This document shows positions 27,084 through 37,099 of a stretch of 64,000 nucleotides of DNA, piece after piece. Position 1 is the first letter of the stretch; each line of letters starts with the position of its first letter. The stretch is taken from assembly GCA_019459145.1 (NCBI GenBank), contig JAIBEK010000028.1:124001-188000 (forward strand), written 5' to 3'. The DNA is from Arenimonas sp. GTDB lineage: Bacteria > Pseudomonadota > Alphaproteobacteria > Rhizobiales > Rhizobiaceae. The notes under the pieces were generated by a model. The model saw only the letters and a program-made list of their open reading frames with translations, did not search any database and had not been told where the DNA came from. The position numbers were made by a program, and so were the translations under genes.

Positions 27084-27920
27084 TTACTCTCTGACGGCCT
27101 GCAGGCAGGCGATCAACTCGCCGGCGCATGCCTGGGCCCTTAGCCGCTCGTCCTCCTGCTTTTCCCGCTCGGCGAGATCGAGATAACAGTCGAGCAGCAA
27201 TTCGCACAGCGGCACGAGCCGTGCGTCCGCCCCTTCCGGCACGGCGTCCAGCACCTGCGACCTGCCGAAGGGCGTGGCCACGGCTGCGGCACTTCGGGCC
27301 TGCGCCGCCTCGGCCAGGGCGCGAAACCGCTCGGCCTCCTTGCCGGCGGCGCGGAGCGCCCGCGCCTCGAGATGGTCAGACAGCCGAAGCTCGAGCGCCG
27401 CGATCTCGCCGCGCACCGGGCTTGCGCCGGAACGGCGCAGGTCATGGAAGGCCAGGCGCCGCTCGCGCCGCAAGGTGGCGACATGGCCGAGTTCCTCGTG
27501 CGCCATCCGCTCCGCCGCCCGACGAATCTCCTCGGACGTCGCGTGCGCCGAGACATAGGACCAGAAAACGAAGGCGCGCTCCTCGTTGCGCACCGCCATG
27601 GAAAAGGCGCGGTAGGAATTGAGCAGTTCCGGGGCCACCAGGGCTGCGCCCTCGTCATCGAACATCGACTCCTGCAGCGGCACGGCGGACGGAAGGGCAA
27701 CGGCCGACTGGCTGATCCAACGGTCGACGGCGCCGAGGTGCCCCTCCTCCTCCGCCACCAGCCTCTCGAACACGGCGGCCAGATCGGGGCGGTTCTCGTT
27801 TCGCATGCGCTCGGCAAGCGCCACATAGCCGGCGATCGCCTCCTGCTCCATCGCTCTGGCGAGCGCCAGAAGCTCGTCCATAGTCTCGACGGCCCACGGC
27901 TCGTCCCTGTTGTCGCTCAT
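27084..27920 (-). CDS. Ferritin/rubrerythrin-like di-iron protein
   Basis: A 278-residue four-helix-bundle protein. The metal ligands of the ferritin-like fold are visible as EQEAIAGYVALAERM, EEEGHLGAVDRWI, NEERAFVFWSYVSAH and AHEELGHVATLRRERR, giving paired E..E/H..H helices. ATG at 27920 is preceded by GGGGGAG. It is transcribed divergently from nosR across a shared FNR-type site, which suggests a low-oxygen or nitrosative-stress role in iron handling; biochemical function is unknown. Confidence 0.78.
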   Translation of the reverse strand: MSDNRDEPWAVETMDELLALARAMEQEAIAGYVALAERMRNENRPDLAAVFERLVAEEEGHLGAVDRWISQSAVALPSAVPLQESMFDDEGAALVAPELLNSYRAFSMAVRNEERAFVFWSYVSAHATSEEIRRAAERMAHEELGHVATLRRERRLAFHDLRRSGASPVRGEIAALELRLSDHLEARALRAAGKEAERFRALAEAAQARSAAAVATPFGRSQVLDAVPEGADARLVPLCELLLDCYLDLAEREKQEDERLRAQACAGELIACLQAVRE

Positions 27921-27992
27921 GGCACTCCCCCGGATCGCTCTTAAGGCCCGCTCGGCCTCCGTCATTATGCCGAAAAGATACCTTTTGTATAT

Positions 27993-28006
27993 TTGATTTG
28001 AATCAA
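27993..28006. promoter_or_regulatory. FNR/DNR/NnrR-type binding site
   Basis: TTGAT-TTGA-ATCAA is a perfect match to the CRP/FNR-type consensus TTGAT-N4-ATCAA, 71 nt upstream of the nosR start and 73 nt upstream of the ferritin-like start. It indicates oxygen- or NO-responsive activation of both divergent genes. Confidence 0.88.
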
Positions 28007-28076
28007 CGAGTTTTTGCTTTAGGCTGAATAAACACAGCGTTACCGTACGGGCACCCCGAAGAAAAAGACGAGGCCG

Positions 28077-30395
28077 ATGACAAAGAGCGCGACACTTCAG
28101 CACCGTATTCCCTCGCTCCCGGCCTGGTTCGCAATCCTCGTGATCGCCTTCGTTGCCGCCCTTTCCTTCGCCTCTCCGGGCCATGCCGCCGGCCAGTTGG
28201 CCGCCTATCTGGAGAAGGTCGAACCTGCCGAACTCATCGACGGCGCCGACCGATTCGGCGAGCTGAGCGGCGATCCGCCGATCGCGCCGGTCATGCGTGG
28301 CGACGAACTGCTCGGCTATGCTTATCTCAATTCGGATTTCTCCAGTTCCATCGGCTATTCCGGCAAGCCGATCCACATTGTCGTCGGCATCGATGTCAAG
28401 GGTGTGATTCGCGGCTTCAAACTGGTCGACCACAAGGAGCCGATCGTGCTGATCGGCATTCCCGAGGAAAAGGTCGTCGCCTCGATGAACGCGCTGATCG
28501 ACAAGGACATGGGCCGCGTCGCCTCAGGTGCCGAGCGCCCGCCGCAAGTCGACATCGTCAGCGGTGCGACCGTCACGGTCCTGGTCATGGGCGACAGCGT
28601 GTCTCGGGCCGCCGTCCAGCTCATTCGCAGCAATCGCCTCGGCGTGGACCTGGCACCGAGCGTTGCGGCCGCGACCGAGACCCGCAAGCTCGACCTGTCG
28701 AAGACCGAAACCAGCGACTGGCAGACGCTCTTGGGCGACGGCTCGGTGCGCAGCCTGCGCATGACGGTTGGCGAAGTGTCCGAGGCCTTCCGGCAGGCCG
28801 GTCAGACGATCGCCGCCGACAAGCCGGAGACCAAGACGCCGGGCGACCGCTTCATCGATCTCTACCTCGCCCCCGTCAGCGTGCCGACCATCGGCCGGAC
28901 CCTGCTCGGCGACGCCGCCTATGACCGGCTGGCATCCCGGCTGAAGCCGGGGCAGACGGCCATTCTGGTTGCCGGCGACGGCGCCTATTCGTTCAAGGGC
29001 TCGGGCTATGTGCGCGGCGGCATCTTCGACCGCATCGAGCTCCTGCAGAACGGCCAGGGCGTGCGCTTCCGCGACCGGGACCATACCCGCCTGCCGGCGC
29101 TGGCCGCCGACGGCGCGCCGCGGCTGCGCGAGATCGCGCTGTTCGTCGTGCCGGCCGAATTTACCTTCGACGTGACGCAGCCGTTCGAATTGCAGATGCT
29201 GGTGCAGCGCAATGCGCAGGGGCGCGACAAGTCGGTGCTGCCCTATAACCTGTCCTATATCCTGCCCGACAAATATGTGACGATCGAACAGATCGCGGCA
29301 CCCGCCCCGGCCCCGGCCCCGGCCGCACCGGCTGCACCCGCCGCTCCGGCGTCGGGTCCGGGCAGCGACATGCTGACCGACCAGCAGATCGCCGACGGCC
29401 AGCCGCTGTGGATGCGCATGTGGGACATGAACCGCATCAATATCGGCATCACCATCGCCGCCCTGATCGTGCTGACGGGTATCTTCTTCTTCCAGGACTG
29501 GCTGGTGAAGCGGCCCACTTTGTTTGCCTGGGTGCGCCGGAGCTACCTGCTGTTCACGCTGGTCTGGCTCGGCTGGTATGCCAATGCACAGCTTTCCGTG
29601 GTCAACGTGCTGACCTTCGTCAACTCGCTGATCACCGGCTTCAACTGGGAATTCTTCCTGTCCGCCCCGCTGATCTTCATCCTCTGGGCCGCTGTCGCCG
29701 CCGGGCTCCTGTTCTGGGGTCGCGGACCGTTCTGCGGTTGGCTCTGCCCGTTCGGCGCGCTGCAGGAACTGACCAACAATATCGCCCAGTGGCTGAAGGT
29801 GCCGCAGGTTCGCCTGCCCTGGGGCCTGCACGAACGCCTCTGGCCGATCAAGTACATGATCTTCCTCGGCCTGTTCGGCCTGTCGCTCTATTCGCTGGCG
29901 CTTGCCGAGATGTTCGCCGAGGTCGAGCCGTTCAAGACCGCGATCGTTCTGAAATTCGCCCGCGAATGGCCCTTCGTCATCTTCGCGCTGACCATGCTGT
30001 CGGCCGGCCTGTTCATCGAGCGTTTCTATTGCCGCTATCTCTGCCCGCTCGGCGCGGCGCTCGCCATTCCCGGCCGCATCCGCATGTTCGAATGGCTGAA
30101 GCGCTATCCCGAATGCGGCTCGCCGTGCCAGCGCTGCGCCAAGGAATGTCCCGTCCAGTCGATCCATCCGGAGGGGCAGATCAATGTCAACGAGTGCATC
30201 TACTGCATGCACTGCCAGGAACTCTACCATGACGACCATCGCTGTCCGCACATGATCCAGGTGCGGCTGAAGCGGGAGAAATTCATGGCCCTTTCGACGC
30301 CGACGTCCCGCGGAGATACCCCGCCCAAGGTCGCCGTCACCCACAATGGCGCACCGATCGGCAAAGCCGGCGGTGCGTCCGAACAGCCTGCGTGA
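28077..30395 (+). CDS. nosR: NosR, membrane flavo-iron-sulfur regulator of N2O reduction
   Basis: A 772-residue inner-membrane protein. A signal/anchor helix is at the N-terminus (to about GHAAG), then a periplasmic FMN-binding domain with DIVSGATVTVLV around residue 162, whose SGAT Thr is the expected flavinylation site. A Pro/Ala-rich linker of about 20 residues lies near residue 410, followed by several membrane helices. The cytosolic ferredoxin part has CGWLCPFGALQ, RYLCPLGAAL, CGSPCQRCAKECPV and CIYCMHCQ. NosR supplies electrons and is needed for nosZ expression and activity. First gene of nosRZDFYLX. Confidence 0.95.
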   Translation: MTKSATLQHRIPSLPAWFAILVIAFVAALSFASPGHAAGQLAAYLEKVEPAELIDGADRFGELSGDPPIAPVMRGDELLGYAYLNSDFSSSIGYSGKPIHIVVGIDVKGVIRGFKLVDHKEPIVLIGIPEEKVVASMNALIDKDMGRVASGAERPPQVDIVSGATVTVLVMGDSVSRAAVQLIRSNRLGVDLAPSVAAATETRKLDLSKTETSDWQTLLGDGSVRSLRMTVGEVSEAFRQAGQTIAADKPETKTPGDRFIDLYLAPVSVPTIGRTLLGDAAYDRLASRLKPGQTAILVAGDGAYSFKGSGYVRGGIFDRIELLQNGQGVRFRDRDHTRLPALAADGAPRLREIALFVVPAEFTFDVTQPFELQMLVQRNAQGRDKSVLPYNLSYILPDKYVTIEQIAAPAPAPAPAAPAAPAAPASGPGSDMLTDQQIADGQPLWMRMWDMNRINIGITIAALIVLTGIFFFQDWLVKRPTLFAWVRRSYLLFTLVWLGWYANAQLSVVNVLTFVNSLITGFNWEFFLSAPLIFILWAAVAAGLLFWGRGPFCGWLCPFGALQELTNNIAQWLKVPQVRLPWGLHERLWPIKYMIFLGLFGLSLYSLALAEMFAEVEPFKTAIVLKFAREWPFVIFALTMLSAGLFIERFYCRYLCPLGAALAIPGRIRMFEWLKRYPECGSPCQRCAKECPVQSIHPEGQINVNECIYCMHCQELYHDDHRCPHMIQVRLKREKFMALSTPTSRGDTPPKVAVTHNGAPIGKAGGASEQPA

Positions 30396-30419
30396 TCAAC
30401 CAGCCAAGGAGAGGCAATT

Positions 30420-32333
30420 ATGTCAAACGAAGAAAACAAGGTGCGCTTGAACAGGCGCCAGATGCTGGGATCCACGGCTTTCGTGGCGGCGGCGGGGGCG
30501 GCGACGGTCGGGGGCGCAATCAGCCTCACCGGCGGTTCGGCCACTCCGGCGGCGGCACAGGAGGCCGGCCATGCCGGCGAGGTCAAGCCGGGCGAGCTTG
30601 ACGAATACTACACCTTCTTCTCCAGCGGCCAGTCCGGCGAAGTCCGCGTCGTCGGCCTGCCGTCGATGCGCGAACTGATGCGCATTCCGGTATTCAACCG
30701 CTGCAGCGCCACCGGCTGGGGCCAGACCAACGAGAGCCGCAAGATCCTGCTGGACGGAATGCTGCCGGAAGACCGCGAGTTCATGGCGGATCGCGGCGGC
30801 ATCTTCCAGAACGGCGACCTGCACCATCCGCATCTTTCCTTCACCGACGGCACCTATGACGGTCGCTACCTCTATGCCAACGACAAGGCCAATACGCGCG
30901 TTTGCCGCATCCGCCTCGACGTGATGAAGTGCGACAAGATCATCCAGCTGCCGAACCAGCACACGGTCCACGGCCTGCGCGTGCAGAAATATCCGAAGAC
31001 CGGCTATGTCTTCGCCAATGGTGAAGACCGCGTGCCGATCCCCAATGACGGCAAGATCCTCGACGACCACAAGCAGTATCACGCCATCTTCACCGCCGTG
31101 GACGGCGAGACGATGAAGGTCGCCTGGCAGGTGATGATCGACGGCAACCTCGACAATGTCGACTGCGACTACCAGGGCAAATATGCCTTCGCCACCTGCT
31201 ACAACTCGGAAGAAGGCGTCAATCTCGCCGAGATGATGGGCAATGAACAGGACTGGATCGTCGTGTTCAACCTGAAGCGGATCGAGGAAGCCGTTGCCAA
31301 GGGCGATTTCAAGGAAATGGGCGGCGTTCCGGTCATCGACGGCCGCCATGGCTCGGCCTATACCCGCTACATCCCGGTTTCCAACAGCCCGCACGGCATC
31401 AACACCGCACCCGACGGCATCCATGTCGTTGCCAACGGCAAGCTGTCGCCGACCGTCACCGTGTTCGACGTGCGCAAGTTCGACGACCTGTTCGACGACA
31501 AGATCAAGCCGCGTGATGCGGTCGTCGCCGAGCCGGAACTGGGCCTCGGCCCGCTCCACACCGCCTATGACGGCAAGGGCAATGCCTATACGACGCTGTT
31601 CATCGACAGCCAGGTGTGCAAGTGGAACATCGAGGGTGCCAAGAAGGCCTTCGCCGGCGAGAAGGTCGATCCGATCCGCCAGAAGCTCGACGTGCACTAC
31701 CAGCCCGGCCATAACCACACATCTATGGGCCAGACCAAGGAAGCCGACGGCAAGTGGCTGATCTCGCTCAACAAGTTCTCCAAGGACCGTTATCTGAACG
31801 TCGGCCCGCTGAAGCCGGAGAACGACCAGTTGATCGACATTTCCGGCGACGAGATGGTCATCGTCCATGACGGCCCGTCCTTTGCCGAGCCGCATGACGC
31901 AACCATCGTCCATGCGTCGAAGATCAACCCGGTCAATGTGTGGAACCGTGACGACCCGTTCTTCGCCGATGCGGTGGCCCAGGCCAAGGCCGACGGCGTC
32001 GACCTGATGGCCGACAGCACCGTCATCCGCGACGGCGACAAGGTTCGCGTCTACATGACCTCGGTCGCCCCGGCCTTCGGCCTGGAAAGCTTCCAGGTCA
32101 AGCAGGGCGACGAAGTCACCGTCTACGTCACCAATATCGACGAGGTGGAAGACCTGACCCACGGCTTCGCCATCATCAACTACGGCGTCAACATGGAGGT
32201 CGGCCCGCAGGCCACCGCTTCCGTGACCTTCAAGGCCAACAAGGCCGGCGTCTGGTGGTATTACTGCTCGTGGTTCTGCCATGCCATGCACATGGAGATG
32301 AAGGGCCGCATGTTCGTCGAGCCGAAGGCTTGA
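30420..32333 (+). CDS. nosZ: Nitrous-oxide reductase, clade I type (TAT-exported)
   Basis: A 637-residue periplasmic enzyme reducing N2O to N2. The N-terminus has a twin-arginine signal, [12 protein letters not shown], with cleavage near AAAQE. CuZ histidines lie in [41 protein letters not shown] and [10 protein letters not shown]. The C-terminal CuA domain ends in [12 protein letters not shown]. The TAT signal and these features indicate the typical (clade I) enzyme. A strong AGGAGAGG precedes the ATG, 24 nt after nosR. The stop overlaps the nosD start. Confidence 0.97.
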   Translation: MSNEENKVRLNRRQMLGSTAFVAAAGAATVGGAISLTGGSATPAAAQEAGHAGEVKPGELDEYYTFFSSGQSGEVRVVGLPSMRELMRIPVFNRCSATGWGQTNESRKILLDGMLPEDREFMADRGGIFQNGDLHHPHLSFTDGTYDGRYLYANDKANTRVCRIRLDVMKCDKIIQLPNQHTVHGLRVQKYPKTGYVFANGEDRVPIPNDGKILDDHKQYHAIFTAVDGETMKVAWQVMIDGNLDNVDCDYQGKYAFATCYNSEEGVNLAEMMGNEQDWIVVFNLKRIEEAVAKGDFKEMGGVPVIDGRHGSAYTRYIPVSNSPHGINTAPDGIHVVANGKLSPTVTVFDVRKFDDLFDDKIKPRDAVVAEPELGLGPLHTAYDGKGNAYTTLFIDSQVCKWNIEGAKKAFAGEKVDPIRQKLDVHYQPGHNHTSMGQTKEADGKWLISLNKFSKDRYLNVGPLKPENDQLIDISGDEMVIVHDGPSFAEPHDATIVHASKINPVNVWNRDDPFFADAVAQAKADGVDLMADSTVIRDGDKVRVYMTSVAPAFGLESFQVKQGDEVTVYVTNIDEVEDLTHGFAIINYGVNMEVGPQATASVTFKANKAGVWWYYCSWFCHAMHMEMKGRMFVEPKA

Positions 32334-33709
32334 TGATGCTCTCTCGTCCCTTGACGAAAAGACTTGGAATGGCGGCCCTCGCGGCCGCCATTCCAGCCAT
32401 GGCGACGGCGGCGGAACTCGTCGTTACGCCGGCCGGCCCGCCATTGCAGGACATCATCGCCCAGGCGACGGCGGGGGACGTGCTGATACTCGCGCCGGGC
32501 GAATATGCCGGGCCGATCACCATCGACAAGCCGCTGGTGCTTGCGGGCAAGCCCGGCGCCGCCGTGATCGGCAATGGCAAGGGCAGCGTGGTGACGATCG
32601 CCGCGCCGGGCGTCACCGTGCGGGGACTTTCGGTTACCGGTTCGGGCCGCGACCTGGCCCATCGTGATTCCGGCATCTATGCCGCCCAGGAAGCGACCGG
32701 TGCGATCATCGAGGACAATACCGTCACCGACAACATGTTCGGCATCTATCTCTACGGCGCGGTCGATTCCATCGCCCGGCAGAACCGGGTCGTCGGTCTG
32801 AAGTCGGGCCGCATGAGCGAGGCCGGCAGCGGCATCACCATCTGGAACGCTCCCGGCGCCAAGGTGATCGGCAACGACATCCGCTTCGGCCGCGACGGGA
32901 TCGCCACGACGGCCAGCAAGAAAAACGTGTTCAGCGGCAACCGCTTCACCGACCTGCGCTTCGCCATACACTACATGTACACCAATGACAGCGAAATCAG
33001 CGACAATGTCTCGACCGGCAACTCGGTCGGCTATGCGATCATGTTTTCCAACCGGCTGAAGATCACCGGCAACATTTCCGACGGCGACCGCGACCATGGT
33101 CTGCTGATCAATTCGGCCAATGGTTCGGATATCCACGACAATGTGGTGATCGGCCGGCTTCAGCCGATCGATCGCTGGCTGTCGGCCGGGCAACAGACCG
33201 GCGAGCACGGCGTTCCGGCTTCCGATGGCACAGACGCGGCCGTCGTCGGGGACCAGCGCCTCGGGCCGGAAAAATGCGTCTTCCTCTACAATGCCAACCG
33301 CAATCGGTTCATGGATAACAGCTTCGAGAACTGCTCCATCGGCATCCATTTCACCGCTGGTTCCGAGGGCAACCGGATGAGCGGCAATGCCTTCGTCAAC
33401 AACCGAAACCAGGTCAAATATGTCGGCACGCGCTACCTCGACTGGTCGGATGAGGGCCGCGGCAATTACTGGAGCGACAATCCCGCCTTCGATCTCGACG
33501 GCGACGGCATTGCCGACAATCCCTACCGACCGAACGACCTGATCGACCAGGTGCTGTGGACCTCGCCGCAGGCCAAGATCCTTATGTCGAGCCCGGCCGT
33601 CCAGGTGATCCGCTGGGCCCAGGCCCAGTTCCCAGCTCTCCTGCCCGGCGGCGTGGTCGACAACCATCCCTTGATGGCGCCCATCGCGCCGAAGAAAGCA
33701 CTTCAATGA
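32333..33709 (+). CDS. nosD: NosD, copper-chaperone beta-helix protein
   Basis: A 458-residue exported protein with an N-terminal signal sequence (ending near ATAAE) and right-handed beta-helix repeats (segments such as DNMFGIYLYGAVDSIARQNR, each about 22-23 residues), typical of NosD/CASH proteins. It matures the CuZ site of NosZ with NosF and NosY. ATG at 32333 overlaps the nosZ stop (TGATG); 32336 is an equally good start. Confidence 0.95.
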   Translation: MMLSRPLTKRLGMAALAAAIPAMATAAELVVTPAGPPLQDIIAQATAGDVLILAPGEYAGPITIDKPLVLAGKPGAAVIGNGKGSVVTIAAPGVTVRGLSVTGSGRDLAHRDSGIYAAQEATGAIIEDNTVTDNMFGIYLYGAVDSIARQNRVVGLKSGRMSEAGSGITIWNAPGAKVIGNDIRFGRDGIATTASKKNVFSGNRFTDLRFAIHYMYTNDSEISDNVSTGNSVGYAIMFSNRLKITGNISDGDRDHGLLINSANGSDIHDNVVIGRLQPIDRWLSAGQQTGEHGVPASDGTDAAVVGDQRLGPEKCVFLYNANRNRFMDNSFENCSIGIHFTAGSEGNRMSGNAFVNNRNQVKYVGTRYLDWSDEGRGNYWSDNPAFDLDGDGIADNPYRPNDLIDQVLWTSPQAKILMSSPAVQVIRWAQAQFPALLPGGVVDNHPLMAPIAPKKALQ

Positions 33710-34620
33710 CGGCGACTGTGAGTACCGCCGGCGTTTCCAAACGCTATGGCGCAGTTCAGGCGGTGAAGGAGGTGAGCTTCACGCTCAATGCCGGCGAGAC
33801 CATCGCGCTCGTCGGCCATAACGGCGCGGGCAAGACGACGCTGATCAAGCTGATGCTCGGCCTGATCCGTCCGACCACCGGAACCGTCAGCGTGCTCGGC
33901 GAAGACCCGGCCCGCGGCGATTTCCATGTTCGCCAGCGGCTCGGCTACCTGCCGGAAAGCGTGTCCTTCCACATGGCGCTGACCGGGCGCGAAACGCTTG
34001 CCTTCTATGCCCGGCTCAAGCGCGTGGCGCTTTCCTCCGCCGACGCCCTGTTCGAGCGCGTCGGCCTGGCGCAGGAGGCGGCCGACCGGCCGGTGCGCAC
34101 CTATTCCAAGGGCATGCGCCAGCGCCTCGGGCTTGCCCAGGCGCTGCTCGGCGATCCGCGCGTGCTTCTGCTCGACGAGCCGACCAGCGGCCTCGACCCG
34201 GCGCTGAGGCGCAATTTCTACGAGCTGATCACCGATCTGCGCACCGCCGGCGCGACCGTGCTTCTGTCCTCGCATGCCCTGACCGAACTCGAGGACCGGG
34301 CCGATCGCGTCATCATCGTCGATCGCGGCATCAAGATCGCCGACGGCACGCTCGACGAATTGCGCCACATCGCCCGCCTGCCGACCCGCATCGGCGTTCG
34401 CCTGGCGGAAACGGGCGCGACCCCCGGCTGGACCCGCGATGGGACAGAGTGGAGACAGACGGCGGGCGGCCTGTTCGAGGCCAATGTCGCTCCAGAAGAC
34501 AAGATCGCCCTGCTGCACGACATGACGGCCGACCCTTCCCGGCTCGCGGCGCTTTCGGTTGCCGAACCGACGCTCGACGAGCTTTATGCGCATTTCCTCA
34601 AAGGGCAGTCGCCGACATGA
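33706..34620 (+). CDS. nosF: NosF, ABC ATPase for CuZ maturation
   Basis: A 304-residue ATPase with Walker A GHNGAGKTT, an LGLAQALL signature region, Walker B LLLDEPTSGLD and the H-loop LLSSHALTELEDRADR. It powers NosY. The start overlaps the nosD stop by 4 nt (ATGA) and is set by that coupling. Confidence 0.95.
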   Translation: MTATVSTAGVSKRYGAVQAVKEVSFTLNAGETIALVGHNGAGKTTLIKLMLGLIRPTTGTVSVLGEDPARGDFHVRQRLGYLPESVSFHMALTGRETLAFYARLKRVALSSADALFERVGLAQEAADRPVRTYSKGMRQRLGLAQALLGDPRVLLLDEPTSGLDPALRRNFYELITDLRTAGATVLLSSHALTELEDRADRVIIVDRGIKIADGTLDELRHIARLPTRIGVRLAETGATPGWTRDGTEWRQTAGGLFEANVAPEDKIALLHDMTADPSRLAALSVAEPTLDELYAHFLKGQSPT

Positions 34621-35444
34621 CGAATATCCTCATCATCGCCCGCAAGGAAATCCAGGAAGGCCTGCGCAATCGCTGGGTCCTGGCGACCACCCTGCTTCTG
34701 GCGGCGCTGGCGCTGACCCTGTCCTTCCTCGGCAGCGCGCCGACCGGCAATGTCGGCGTCAATCGCCTCGACGTGGTGATCGTCAGCCTGTCGAGCCTGA
34801 CCATCTTTCTCGTGCCGCTGATCGCGCTGCTCCTGTCGCATGACGCGATCGTCGGCGAAACCGAGCGCGGCACCATGCTGCTGCTGCTCAGCTATCCGAT
34901 CGGCCGCAGCGAGGTGATCTTCGGCAAGTTCCTCGGCCATCTGGCCATCCTCGCCTTTGCCACGGCGATCGGCTACGGCGCGGCGGCCGGCGCCCTGACC
35001 ATCACCGGAACCGAAATCGCCGCCGACAGCTGGCGCGCCTTCCTCTCGATGGTCGCCTCCTCCGTCCTGCTCGGCGCGGTCTTCCTCGCGATCGGCTATC
35101 TGACCAGCACGCTGGTCGGCGAGCGCAGCACGGCCGGCGGCATTGCCATCGGCATCTGGCTGTTCTTCGTGCTAATATACGACATGGCACTGCTCGGCGG
35201 GCTGGTCGCGGCCAAGGGCCAGGCGGTTCCGGCGCTGGCGCTCGATCTTCTGCTGCTCGCCAATCCGACCGATGTCTACCGCCTGCTCAATCTCGGCTCG
35301 GGCAATGCAGGCACACTGTCGGGCATGGGAGGGATCGCCGCCCATAGCGGCCTCACCGCCCCGGTTCTGATCGCAGCGCTGGCACTGTGGACGATCGTGC
35401 CTTTGGGCTGGGCAACCGTCATTTTCTCAAGGAGGGAAGTATGA
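34617..35444 (+). CDS. nosY: NosY, ABC permease for CuZ maturation
   Basis: A 275-residue protein with about six membrane helices (for example VVIVSLSSLTIFLVPLIALL) and the HDAIVGETERGTMLLLLSYP segment shared by NosY/ABC-2-type permeases. It overlaps nosF and nosL by 4 nt each, so the subunits are translationally coupled. Confidence 0.94.
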   Translation: MTNILIIARKEIQEGLRNRWVLATTLLLAALALTLSFLGSAPTGNVGVNRLDVVIVSLSSLTIFLVPLIALLLSHDAIVGETERGTMLLLLSYPIGRSEVIFGKFLGHLAILAFATAIGYGAAAGALTITGTEIAADSWRAFLSMVASSVLLGAVFLAIGYLTSTLVGERSTAGGIAIGIWLFFVLIYDMALLGGLVAAKGQAVPALALDLLLLANPTDVYRLLNLGSGNAGTLSGMGGIAAHSGLTAPVLIAALALWTIVPLGWATVIFSRREV

Positions 35445-36016
35445 GACTTTCCATCGCCATCGGCGCAATCGCCGCCTCGCTCCTGCTTTCCGCCTGCAAC
35501 GGCAAGGAGGAAGCCGCCATGCCGCCGCCCTTCGCGCTGACCGAAGAGGCCATGGGGCGTTATTGCGGCATGAACGTGCTGGAACATGCCGGTCCCAAGG
35601 GACAGATCATCCTGCAGCAGATCCCCGAGGCCATCTGGTTCTCCTCGGCGCGCGACACCATCGCCTTCACCATGCTGCCGGAGGAACCGCGCGACATCGC
35701 GGCGATCTATGTCTCCGACATGAGCAAGGCGACGAACTGGGACGAGCCTGGGGCGGAGAACTGGATCGACGCCAGGAAGGCCTTCTTCGTCATCGAAAGC
35801 GCGCAGCGCGGCGGCATGGGCACGGAGGAGGCCGTTCCCTTCTCCAGCGAGGCCGACGCCAAGGCCTTTGCCGAAAAGCATGGCGGTCGCCTGGTCTCGT
35901 TCGACGCCATGCCCAAGGACTATATCCTCGGCTCGGGCAGCGCAGCCCCGACGGACGGCTCTGCATTCGACCCCAAGGCCAACAGTGAAGACGCGGAAGG
36001 ACACGATCATGGCTGA
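35441..36016 (+). CDS. nosL: NosL, copper lipoprotein chaperone
   Basis: A 191-residue outer-leaflet lipoprotein: signal MRLSIAIGAIAASLLLSACN with lipobox LSAC. The mature part carries the NosL motif RYCGMNVLEHAGPKGQIIL, whose Cys/Met residues bind Cu(I) for delivery to NosZ. The C-terminus is His/Asp-rich (EDAEGHDHG). It overlaps nosY and nosX. Confidence 0.94.
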   Translation: MRLSIAIGAIAASLLLSACNGKEEAAMPPPFALTEEAMGRYCGMNVLEHAGPKGQIILQQIPEAIWFSSARDTIAFTMLPEEPRDIAAIYVSDMSKATNWDEPGAENWIDARKAFFVIESAQRGGMGTEEAVPFSSEADAKAFAEKHGGRLVSFDAMPKDYILGSGSAAPTDGSAFDPKANSEDAEGHDHG

Positions 36017-37034
36017 ACCGATTACGCGCCGCCGGGCGATGACCATCATGGCCGCCGCCGCCGGACTGCCGCTCATTTCCTTTGCCGGCCCGTTTGCCGG
36101 GGCGGCGAACGCTGCGGTCGAACCCGTTGTGTGGAAGGGCCAGGCGCTCGGCGCGCCGGCGACCCTGATCCTCAACCATCCCGACCCGGCCAAGGCCAGA
36201 ACGCTGGTGGCGCGGGTCGTATCCGAGGTCGACCGGCTGGAATCGGTGTTCAGCCTCTATCGGCAAAACTCCGCGCTTGCCGAGCTCAACCGGCTCGGCG
36301 CGCTCGCCGCGCCTCCGGGCGAACTGGTCGTCCTGCTGGAGACCTGTCACGACGCCTGGAAGGCCAGCCAAGGCGCCTTCGATCCGAGCGTGCAGCCGCT
36401 CTGGTCGCTCTATGCCCGTCACTTCTCGACGCCCGGATCGAATCCGGCCGGTCCATCGCGGCAGCAACTGGACGAGACCCTGCCGCTGGTCGATTTTTCC
36501 GGGGTGCGCTTCAACCGCGACCGCATCGCCCTTGCCCGGCCGGGCATGGCGCTGACGCTGAACGGCATCGCCCAGGGTTACATCACCGACCGGGTGGTCG
36601 AACTCCTGCAGGCCGACGGCATTACCAGCAGCCTGGTCAGCATGGGCGAGAGCCGGGCCATTGGGGCGAAGGCCGACGGCGGCCCCTGGCACATCGGCCT
36701 TGGCGAGACCGAGGACGAAGCGACACCCGACACCGTCGCGGCGATCATCGACCGTGCGGTGGCGACCTCGAGCGCCAACGGCTTCCACTTCGACGCGGCG
36801 GCCCGGTTCGGCCATATCCTCGACCCACGGATGGGCAGCGTTGCGCCGAAATATCGACGCATGACGGTGATCGCCCCGAATGCGACGACGGCCGATGCCT
36901 ATTCCACCGCCTTCAGCCTCCTAGAGCCGGACGCGATCCGCGCCATAGTCGACGCCGAGCGGGAAATCTCGGTCGACCTGGCGATGGTCTCGGGAGAGCG
37001 CCTGCGCCTCGGCCGGCCGGTCGACATTCGCTGA
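36009..37034 (+). CDS. nosX: NosX, ApbE-type FAD:protein FMN transferase
   Basis: A 341-residue periplasmic flavin transferase with a TAT-like signal (ITRRRAMTIMAAAAGLP) ending near ANAAV. ApbE-family segments include LFDPSV-like FDPSVQPLWSLY, LTLNGIAQGYITDRVV and HILDPRMG. It attaches FMN to the Thr of NosR. It overlaps nosL by 8 nt and closes the nos operon. Confidence 0.93.
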   Translation: MAEPITRRRAMTIMAAAAGLPLISFAGPFAGAANAAVEPVVWKGQALGAPATLILNHPDPAKARTLVARVVSEVDRLESVFSLYRQNSALAELNRLGALAAPPGELVVLLETCHDAWKASQGAFDPSVQPLWSLYARHFSTPGSNPAGPSRQQLDETLPLVDFSGVRFNRDRIALARPGMALTLNGIAQGYITDRVVELLQADGITSSLVSMGESRAIGAKADGGPWHIGLGETEDEATPDTVAAIIDRAVATSSANGFHFDAAARFGHILDPRMGSVAPKYRRMTVIAPNATTADAYSTAFSLLEPDAIRAIVDAEREISVDLAMVSGERLRLGRPVDIR

Positions 37035-37099
37035 CCACATCGCGCAGTGCAGCATCCACAATGCGTACCGCCGGGCGGCCTGCTCCAGCCGCCGGCACG

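Noticed and set aside
27084..28433. 449-codon version of the ferritin-like gene
   Set aside because: The N-terminal extension overlaps nosR and the FNR site; ATG at 27920 has a good ribosome-binding site.
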